A stretch of DNA of 5,701 nt, from positions 1 through 5,701 of the forward strand of contig JAPLLQ010000136.1 of assembly GCA_026387485.1 (NCBI GenBank), written 5' to 3'. The translations under genes and the position numbers were made by a program. Positions 1-4,439 of this stretch are shown here, in pieces; position 1 is the first letter of the stretch; every line of letters starts with the position of its first letter. Source of the DNA: Candidatus Omnitrophota bacterium (lineage in GTDB: Bacteria; Omnitrophota; Gorgyraeia; Gygaellales; Profunditerraquicolaceae). The notes under the pieces were generated by a model. It searched no databases, was not told where the DNA came from, and saw only the letters and a program-made list of their open reading frames with translations.

Positions 1-196
1 GCGTGACAATTGCGGGATGGCGATGCTGTTCGAGCGACTCTGCGCTAGAGCGCGAGGCGCGAGTTCAGCAGCCACCGAAATGCGAAAGATCATTGGCGTT
101 AAAAAATCGTGCTGAGCGAGAAAATTGCCGGGTTCATTTAAGATATGCGGCGAAAAATTTCAGCACGTGAACAATACCCCGAGAGCAAAATAAAAA
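1..196. other. Non-coding, G+C-rich structured patch at left edge
   Basis: I see no convincing gene here. The first 100 bases are 59% G+C, clearly above the flanking murJ sequence, and drop to about 41% in the rest. Inverted repeats are visible: TGCTG (24-28) with CAGCA (66-70), enclosing ACTC (37-40) with GAGT (61-64) and GCGC (42-45) with GCGC (57-60). A second structure at 101-167 is listed separately as a possible terminator. Two frames stay open: plus strand 3-170, beginning at GTG, and minus strand from an ATG at 93 running off the left edge. Neither has a Shine-Dalgarno sequence or a product I recognise, so I treat them as chance. The patch could be a dispersed repeat, a small RNA, or the 3' end of a neighbouring unit outside the window. 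Confidence 0.5.
101..167 (-). terminator. Candidate intrinsic terminator downstream of murJ
   Basis: Read on the minus strand, CGTGCTGA (167-160) pairs perfectly with TCAGCACG (115-108). Nested inside, GCCG (151-148) pairs with CGGC (130-127). The outer stem is followed after one A by six T (106-101). A stem followed by a T run is the layout of a rho-independent terminator, and it lies 30 bases past the murJ stop. The weak points are the long interior (44 bases between the outer arms) and the modest stem length, so it may instead be part of the structured patch. Confidence 0.4.
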
Positions 197-1741
197 TTAT
201 TTAACTCGCTTAGTAACCAGCCACTTCCCAAGCTGGCGCATCTCTGTAACCCTAAAAAGAACACAGAAAACTATATATGACCAGGCTCCGGCGAAAATCA
301 CAATACCCAGCCGCAGAAATTTATCCATACCGGTGAGTTTATGCAATAGGAAATAACATACCGCTCCCATACCTAAACTTGCTAAAATAATACGTAAGGC
401 TGAAAAAATAATTTTTCTATTGCCAAAATCTCCCAGGCGTCTTTCTAAAAGAATAAAAAGCGCCAGAAAAGAAATTACCCCGGAGATGGAGGTTGCCAGG
501 GCAATACCGGCGATTTTCAGGGGGAACATTAAAACAGCACAGAAGATGATATTCATCACTAAAGCCAATGCTGAAATTTTGGTAGGCGTAACTGTATCCT
601 GAAAAGCAAAAAAACAGGATTGCAGGATTCGCGTCCCGCCATAAGCGAATAACCCTATACTATAATAAAATAACGCTGACGCTGTTAACTGCACTGAGTA
701 AGCGTCAAACTTTCCTCCGCCAAATAAAGTTGTAACCAGTGGCCTTGCCAGGACCATAAAAGCTACTGATGCCGGGATCATCACAAAGAAGGCCGCCTGT
801 AAACCCCAGGAAAGAGTGTTTTTTAAGTTTTTATGATTATCCTCTAAGGCTTGCCCGGAAAAAGTCGGAAGGATCGCCTGGGAAAGCGCGGTACTGAAAA
901 TACCCAGAGGAAATTGAATCAGCCGGTAGGAAAAATATAAAACCGCTACACCGCCATCTCCGACAATCCAGGCTAAAGACCCAAAGATAGAATCGACAAA
1001 ATTATTCAGCTGATAGATGCTCGAGCTTAAGATACGCGGAAGCATCAACCTGCCGATGGTCTTGGCACCGGGATGATTAAACGTCTTAGGAAGTCTAAAC
1101 CGGAAACCTTTTCGATAAAGCACAGGTATCTGCACAACTAGCTGTAATACGCCACCAACAAGAATTCCTAATGCCAATCCCTTTATTCCCTCGCCAAATA
1201 AAAGCGCAAAGATAATAATGGAAATATTTAAAAGGCATGGCGCAAAGGCCGGAGCTGCAAAGTGCTTAAGAGAATTGAGCAATCCCATAGAATAGGCGGC
1301 CAGACTGATAAGAAGAATATAGGGAAAGATGTAGCGGTTAAGCTGGACTGTCGCCCAAAATTTATCGGGAGAGGCTGTAAAGCCTGGGGCAATCAGACGT
1401 ACGATAAAAGGTGAGAAGATAACACCCAAAAGTGTAATCAGGGAAAGAATTACCAGAAGCAAATTCAATACTACATTTGCCAATTCCCAAAATTCCTCCT
1501 TAGTATGTTTATACTGATATTCGCTGAATACCGGTACAAAAGCGGCATTGGTGGCGCCTTCACCGATAAAATCGCGGAAAAGGTTAGGGATTCTAAAAGC
1601 AATAACAAATGCCTGGGCATAAAGATATACTCCGAATAGCCTGGCAATGATGATATCGCGGATAAAACCTAAAATCCGGGAACAAAGGGTAGCCAGGCTG
1701 ATTAGAGTAGCGGATTTAGCTACAGATTTGTTTGTTGACAT
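197..1741 (-). CDS. murJ: Lipid II flippase MurJ (MviN family)
   Basis: A 514-residue, strongly hydrophobic protein with the many membrane segments expected of MurJ, a MOP-superfamily transporter that flips lipid-linked peptidoglycan precursor across the inner membrane. The N-terminus has the family signature: SRILGFIRD (21-29), then AFRIPNLFRDFIGEGA (48-63) and AFVPVFSEY. Later motifs are YRLIQFPLGIF (272-282) and ALSQAILPTFS (285-295). By alignment in my head with E. coli MurJ, the cavity arginines correspond to R22, R28, R56 and R273 here. The acidic position in the usual 'tDAFfvA' stretch is Q43 (AQAF). Length is normal. The ATG at 1741 fits the family's usual start a few residues before the first membrane helix, but I see no Shine-Dalgarno sequence ahead of it. 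The gene is divergent from rpsT; its start codon overlaps the rpsT -35 box. Confidence 0.96.
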   Translation of the reverse strand: MSTNKSVAKSATLISLATLCSRILGFIRDIIIARLFGVYLYAQAFVIAFRIPNLFRDFIGEGATNAAFVPVFSEYQYKHTKEEFWELANVVLNLLLVILSLITLLGVIFSPFIVRLIAPGFTASPDKFWATVQLNRYIFPYILLISLAAYSMGLLNSLKHFAAPAFAPCLLNISIIIFALLFGEGIKGLALGILVGGVLQLVVQIPVLYRKGFRFRLPKTFNHPGAKTIGRLMLPRILSSSIYQLNNFVDSIFGSLAWIVGDGGVAVLYFSYRLIQFPLGIFSTALSQAILPTFSGQALEDNHKNLKNTLSWGLQAAFFVMIPASVAFMVLARPLVTTLFGGGKFDAYSVQLTASALFYYSIGLFAYGGTRILQSCFFAFQDTVTPTKISALALVMNIIFCAVLMFPLKIAGIALATSISGVISFLALFILLERRLGDFGNRKIIFSALRIILASLGMGAVCYFLLHKLTGMDKFLRLGIVIFAGAWSYIVFCVLFRVTEMRQLGKWLVTKRVK

Positions 1742-1763
1742 AGCTTATTTATTGTGTTATAAG
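1735..1763 (+). promoter_or_regulatory. Sigma-70-type promoter of rpsT
   Basis: A perfect -35 box TTGACA (1735-1740) is followed after exactly 17 bases by TATAAG (1758-1763), a 5/6 match to the -10 consensus. Transcription would begin near 1770, leaving a leader of about 22 bases. The -35 box covers the first bases of murJ (its start codon is 1741-1739 on the other strand), so RNA polymerase bound here would sit on the murJ initiation region. Confidence 0.8.
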
Positions 1764-1777
1764 AATAAAAATTACTT

Positions 1778-1784
1778 AAAGGAG
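1778..1784 (+). promoter_or_regulatory. Shine-Dalgarno sequence of rpsT
   Basis: AAAGGAG with a 7-base gap to the ATG at 1792. It fixes the rpsT start and shows that this organism uses canonical Shine-Dalgarno signals on highly expressed genes. Confidence 0.85.
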
Positions 1785-1791
1785 ATTAAAT

Positions 1792-2055
1792 ATGCCAAGA
1801 CGCAGAACTTCAATCAAGAAAACGCGAGCTGACCGAAAAAAACACCTGAATAACCTAAAAATCAAACAGCAGCTGAAAAAAATAATCAAGCAATTCCAAG
1901 GCTTAATCGCGGCAAAGAACCTTACTGAAGCCAAAAAACTTTTAAGTCAAGTATTCTCTCAATTGGATAAAGCTGCCAAAAAAAGAACGATTCATCCTGC
2001 TACTGCCAACCGCAGAAAATCCCGTTTAATGAAAAGATTAGCCAAGAACGCATAA
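1792..2055 (+). CDS. rpsT: 30S ribosomal protein S20
   Basis: An 87-residue, very basic protein of normal S20 length. The N-terminus MPRRRTSIKKTRADRKKHLNN and the C-terminal stretch KRTIHPATANRRKSRLMKRL (64-83) match the family, the latter being the conserved 'IHkNtAaRrKSRL' region that contacts 16S rRNA in the small subunit. The start is set by a strong Shine-Dalgarno sequence, and a good promoter lies just upstream, so it is probably transcribed alone. It is the only plus-strand gene in the window. Its last 18 bases overlap the 3' end of holA on the opposite strand. S20 genes in E. coli are autoregulated at translation; nothing here proves that, and the start is ATG, not the UUG used in E. 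coli. Confidence 0.97.
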   Translation: MPRRRTSIKKTRADRKKHLNNLKIKQQLKKIIKQFQGLIAAKNLTEAKKLLSQVFSQLDKAAKKRTIHPATANRRKSRLMKRLAKNA

Positions 2056-2676
2056 ACCGACTACCAGCTTCTCTAGGGCAAAGGGAGCTTTCAGTTTACC
2101 GGTTTTTATTTCAATATCGCAGTTTAAAAGAAGCTTGACTTTGCGCTTTGCCTGGATACTCACCGGGCTGCTTTTCTCCAAGGCATACCTTAAACCACCC
2201 AATATCCTCTCTGGCCTTTCCCCATCTTTAAGTATCTGGTCTAGCACTTTTAAGGCATAATCCGGCCTTCTCAATTCTATCTGGCGAATCAGGTTAAAAG
2301 TATTCAAGGGGACTTTCTCTTTGAAGCGAAAAACCTTGGCGTAGCTATGAATCCGTTTTATAAATCCTTCTTTTTGTGCCTGCTCGCTAAAATCCAGGAG
2401 CAAGATAGTTGCTTGGGAAGGTTTCTTTGACCATTCAAAAATAAAATCTTCAATCTCCTCTTTTAAATCTTCAGTATTTTTGATTACCACAATCCTTTTA
2501 GGCGACTGCAGCGGGAGGTTTAAGAGTTTTTCCTGTAAATTCTTAAGCGTTAATTCGCGGGCATATAATATATCCAGGTTAAACTGTTCTAATCTTTTCG
2601 GAAGGAATTCCTCTTTTATCCGTTTGAACTGAAGGTCTTTGGAAAGCGGGTCTTGCCCAAGGAATAGATAAAGCAT
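2038..2676 (-). CDS. holA: DNA polymerase III subunit delta, compact form
   Basis: A 212-residue protein that I assign to the delta subunit, the clamp-loader component that opens the beta clamp. The N-terminus MLYLFLGQDPLSKDLQFKRI fits the family's first strand and helix; RIVVIKNTEDLKEEIEDFI (61-79) and ATILLLDFSEQ (89-99) fit the rest of domain I. The C-terminus has CDIEIKTGKLKAPFALEKLV (about 186-205), the well-conserved 'DlaiKtG..dp..alE.L' motif of delta. The family is usually about 320-345 residues. Here the sequence seems to pass from the end of domain I (about residue 118) straight to the C-terminal collar-type helices (VPLNTFNLIRQIELRRPDYA), so the AAA+ lid domain appears missing. The start lies 7 bases after the lptE stop with only a weak AGGT-type Shine-Dalgarno sequence overlapping that stop, so translation is likely coupled. 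lptE-holA adjacency also occurs in E. coli. Confidence 0.82.
   Translation of the reverse strand: MLYLFLGQDPLSKDLQFKRIKEEFLPKRLEQFNLDILYARELTLKNLQEKLLNLPLQSPKRIVVIKNTEDLKEEIEDFIFEWSKKPSQATILLLDFSEQAQKEGFIKRIHSYAKVFRFKEKVPLNTFNLIRQIELRRPDYALKVLDQILKDGERPERILGGLRYALEKSSPVSIQAKRKVKLLLNCDIEIKTGKLKAPFALEKLVVGLCVLG
2066..2099 (+). terminator. Weak terminator-like hairpin after rpsT
   Basis: AGCTTCT (2066-2072) can pair with GGGAGCT (2083-2089) using two G-U pairs, with a 10-base loop, followed by the interrupted T stretch TTTCAGTTT region. It starts 10 bases after the rpsT stop and lies inside the 3' coding part of holA. It is the only stem I could find there, and the T tract is poor. Confidence 0.25.
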
Positions 2677-2683
2677 ATCTTAC

Positions 2684-3148
2684 CTACCACTGTTCAACTG
2701 TGCGTTCAACAATCCGGCGGGCCAGGTCATTATAGGCATCCACTATCGCAGTATCTTCGGATTTCTGCTGTGTGCCAGTGGCAAAATAGTGAGTGTCTCC
2801 GGTAAAATTATTCTCCTGCCAGACCAGGGTTTTCTCTTTTCCATCCCAAAGGCTGATATTTACTACCAGGTTAAGGCGGTATTCACTTACATTATCATCA
2901 CTGTCGTAGCGCAAAGGGTCCTTACGGAATTCCACCACCTCACCCTTAAGTATTAAATCCGCTAATCCCTCTTTCGCCGGCCTTAAGTTTCCGTCAAAAA
3001 GATACTTGTTATTTACATATTTGGTAATTTCCGTCTCAATCATTGGCCGGTAAATCCTGTATTTACTGCCTGTGTCCACTTCTTTGGTAATATCTATCTT
3101 ATTTATAAAGGGCGTTACGTAAATAGTCTTGAATTTATCCGAAACCAT
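2684..3148 (-). CDS. lptE: LPS-assembly lipoprotein LptE (start uncertain)
   Basis: This is the longest stretch that begins at a standard start codon in frame (154 residues), but it is N-terminally incomplete as a lipoprotein. Upstream the frame stays open to 3271 and encodes KKKK-NFLNFK-LIILPCLLFFLLLAGC followed by GYTTRS, which is a signal peptide with lipobox LAGC ending at the cysteine encoded at 3169-3167. Mature LptE proteins typically begin CGY. The body matches the family pattern: KTIYVTPFINK, a paired helix region IETEITKYVNNKYLF, ADLILKGEVVEF, a strand YRLNLVVNISLWDG, LVWQENNFTG, then SEDTAIVDAYNDLARRIVER ending W. LptE forms the plug of the LptD outer-membrane LPS translocon. It sits directly before holA, as in E. 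coli. Function is inferred from lipobox, pattern and neighbour; the family is divergent. Confidence 0.8.
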   Translation of the reverse strand: MVSDKFKTIYVTPFINKIDITKEVDTGSKYRIYRPMIETEITKYVNNKYLFDGNLRPAKEGLADLILKGEVVEFRKDPLRYDSDDNVSEYRLNLVVNISLWDGKEKTLVWQENNFTGDTHYFATGTQQKSEDTAIVDAYNDLARRIVERTVEQW

Positions 3149-3241
3149 AGAGCGCGTGGTATAACCGCACCCCGCTAAAAGAAAAAATAAAAAACAAGGC
3201 AGGATAATTAACTTAAAATTAAGAAAATTTTTCTTTTTTTT
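3149..3241 (-). other. In-frame 5' extension of lptE coding the lipoprotein signal
   Basis: On the minus strand this stretch continues the lptE frame with four lysines, a hydrophobic core and the lipobox LLLAGC. No ATG, GTG or TTG occurs in frame between the stop at 3274-3272 and the ATG at 3148; only weak candidates such as CTG (3202), ATC (3205) and ATT (3208) exist, and those would cut off the positive n-region. A Shine-Dalgarno-like AAAAGGAG lies at 3256-3249, so the expected start falls within the run of twelve A (3245-3234). If the run had 11 A, the ATG at 3284 would be in frame; if 13, the ATG at 3297 would be. Confidence 0.75.
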
Positions 3242-3248
3242 TTTTCGG

Positions 3249-3256
3249 CTCCTTTT
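3249..3256 (-). promoter_or_regulatory. Shine-Dalgarno-like site ahead of lptE
   Basis: AAAAGGAG on the minus strand, immediately before the 12-base A tract. Its spacing points to translation starting inside or just after that tract, and not at the ATG at 3148, which is about 100 bases further on and lacks a close Shine-Dalgarno sequence. Confidence 0.5.
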
Positions 3257-3264
3257 CGTCGCTT

Positions 3265-3440
3265 GGTTCGATTACACTCACCATGCTTCGAATGCATTCG
3301 ACTACGCTCAGCATTCGCCCTGAGTGAAATCGAAGGGCGAACCATACTGAGCCTGTCGAAGCACAGGATGACCCTGAGCGAAAGTCGACACTTCGACTTT
3401 ACTCAGTGTCGATGGTGAGCGCAGCCGAATCATCGAATGG
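3265..3440. repeat. Island of short degenerate repeats with multiple hairpins
   Basis: The gap between the bamD-like gene and lptE is filled by about seven units resembling TTCGACTACGCTCAGCAT. Plus-orientation units: 3267-3284, 3297-3314, 3392-3409. Minus-orientation units: 3318-3334, 3345-3360, 3368-3388, 3412-3429. The outermost units match inverted at 14 of 18 positions, including a perfect CTCACCAT/ATGGTGAG. Inside are a 12-base palindrome CGAATGCATTCG (3289-3300), a perfect 8-bp stem TTCGCCCT/AGGGCGAA (3314-3321 with 3334-3341), CCTGT/ACAGG (3352-3356 with 3363-3367), and a 13-bp stem at 3374-3406 made of CTGAG/CTCAG plus AAAGTCGA/TCGACTTT. Another perfect stem, TCGACACT (3385-3392) with AGTGTCGA (3405-3412), competes with the last one. 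I recognise the motif style (CTTCGAC..GCTCAGG) from intergenic repeats in many unrelated bacterial genomes, but have no family name for it. Confidence 0.85.
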
Positions 3441-3441
3441 G

Positions 3442-4383
3442 TCATTTCTTCTTCTCCATAATCTGTAATCTTTCTAGGGACTTTGTCGCCCAGATACTCT
3501 GCGGATAATTATTTACCGTATTCTCGTAATATATCTTGGACGCCTTATAGGCCTCTTGCTTCTCATAGAACCTAGCGATATTAAAACTGGCCTCGGCTTC
3601 TTTCTCTTTAAGCTGGCTGATATTTTTCTCCGCTTCTTTTGAGAGAACCGCATCAGGATGGTCCTTTACGAACTCCTCAAATTTCTGCTTGGCTTCTTGA
3701 GTTGCGCCCTGGTCGTAATCCGAGCTACGCGAAACCCCGGCCCGGCAGCTAGCAATCTGGAATTTAGCCGGTTCTGACCATTCGCTATCTGGGTAATTAG
3801 CTACTACTTTATTAAAAGCATCTTCAGCTTCATAGTAACGCAGCAGGCCTTTTAAGACTAAACCTAATTTATATTGAGCCTTAGCTGCCAATGGCCCATA
3901 AGTTGAATTTTCGATTACTTTGGTCAGTATCTCTATTGCCGGGTTCTCTACCGGTAAAACTACCCCTAATGCCTTGCGTTTCTCTCCGGCCATGAACTTT
4001 TCGGCAATCTTGTATTCTCTTTCATTAATCTCCTTAATCCTTTCGGAAAAAGGATACTTATCAATTACCTTCTGGTAATCCAGATAAGCCTCATAAAGAT
4101 TACCCCGCTCTTCTTCGATTAAACCAAGATAATACTGGCTTTCCGAAGCTTCAAAGGATTTAGGGTAGGCCTTAAGCAGTTTCTTGAGTTCGCGCTTAGC
4201 ATCTTCATATTTTTTCTCATCATAAAAACTCTTGGCAAACTCAAACTGGGCTTTAGGGTTATCTTTAGGCACACTTTTGGGATTAACCCATTTACCGCTC
4301 TTGGGTGTCCAGATCCAGTAGGAGTAAGCCGGGCTTAGGCTAAGGGTTAAAATAATCACTAAACTTAAGATTATCCGTCGCAT
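3442..4383 (-). CDS. BamD-like outer-membrane assembly protein with TPR repeats
   Basis: A 313-residue exported TPR protein. Residues 1-21 form a signal peptide (MRR, hydrophobic core, SPAYS) with a probable signal peptidase I site before YW; there is no lipobox cysteine, unlike classical BamD lipoproteins. TPR-type helix pairs are visible at about 43-76 (AQFEFAKSFYDEKKYEDAKR..YPKS), 80-113 (YYLGLIEEERGNLYEAYLDY..YPFS), 167-200 (AQYKLGLVLKGLLRYYEAED..YPDS) and 263-296 (ASFNIARFYEKQEAYKASKI..YPQS). Residues 223-260 (DQGATQEAKQKFEEFVKDHP..) resemble the BamD segment between TPRs where long paired helices follow 'Ar.aF..fv..yPnS'. BamD works in the BAM complex that inserts beta-barrel proteins; a CpoB/YbgF-like periplasmic role is the main alternative. 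The gene follows comEC by 56 bases and precedes the repeat island and lptE. I see no Shine-Dalgarno sequence. Confidence 0.78.
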   Translation of the reverse strand: MRRIILSLVIILTLSLSPAYSYWIWTPKSGKWVNPKSVPKDNPKAQFEFAKSFYDEKKYEDAKRELKKLLKAYPKSFEASESQYYLGLIEEERGNLYEAYLDYQKVIDKYPFSERIKEINEREYKIAEKFMAGEKRKALGVVLPVENPAIEILTKVIENSTYGPLAAKAQYKLGLVLKGLLRYYEAEDAFNKVVANYPDSEWSEPAKFQIASCRAGVSRSSDYDQGATQEAKQKFEEFVKDHPDAVLSKEAEKNISQLKEKEAEASFNIARFYEKQEAYKASKIYYENTVNNYPQSIWATKSLERLQIMEKKK

Positions 4384-4392
4384 AATATTACA

Positions 4393-4421
4393 ACTTTAAC
4401 ATAATGCCCTTGTTTTGTCAA
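4393..4421 (-). promoter_or_regulatory. Candidate promoter of the bamD-like gene
   Basis: On the minus strand a perfect TTGACA (4421-4416) is followed after 17 bases by TAAAGT (4398-4393), a 4/6 match to the -10 consensus. A start point about seven bases on would fall near 4386, only about three bases before the ATG at 4383. With no Shine-Dalgarno sequence present, this would make a leaderless or near-leaderless mRNA. The -10 box is weak, so readthrough from comEC remains possible. Confidence 0.45.
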
Positions 4422-4439
4422 ACATATTCACTTGCGAAA

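Noticed and set aside
1..93. Minus-strand open frame from ATG at 93 to the left edge (begins MIFRISVAAELAPRALAQ)
   Set aside because: No Shine-Dalgarno sequence, no recognised domain and no end visible; could be the start of a gene but the evidence is too thin to list.
3..170. Plus-strand open frame of 55 codons starting at GTG
   Set aside because: No Shine-Dalgarno sequence visible, unfamiliar sequence rich in Cys, Arg and Ser, and it covers the inverted repeats; more likely chance in a G+C-rich patch.
420..602. 60-residue plus-strand open frame
   Set aside because: Lies entirely inside murJ on the opposite strand, with no Shine-Dalgarno sequence and no recognisable product; a shadow frame.
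1647..1832. 61-residue plus-strand open frame across the murJ start and rpsT start
   Set aside because: Overlaps two confident genes and the rpsT promoter in a different frame; no support as a gene.
3265..3440. CRISPR array
   Set aside because: Units are degenerate, in both orientations and unevenly spaced, with no constant-length unique spacers.
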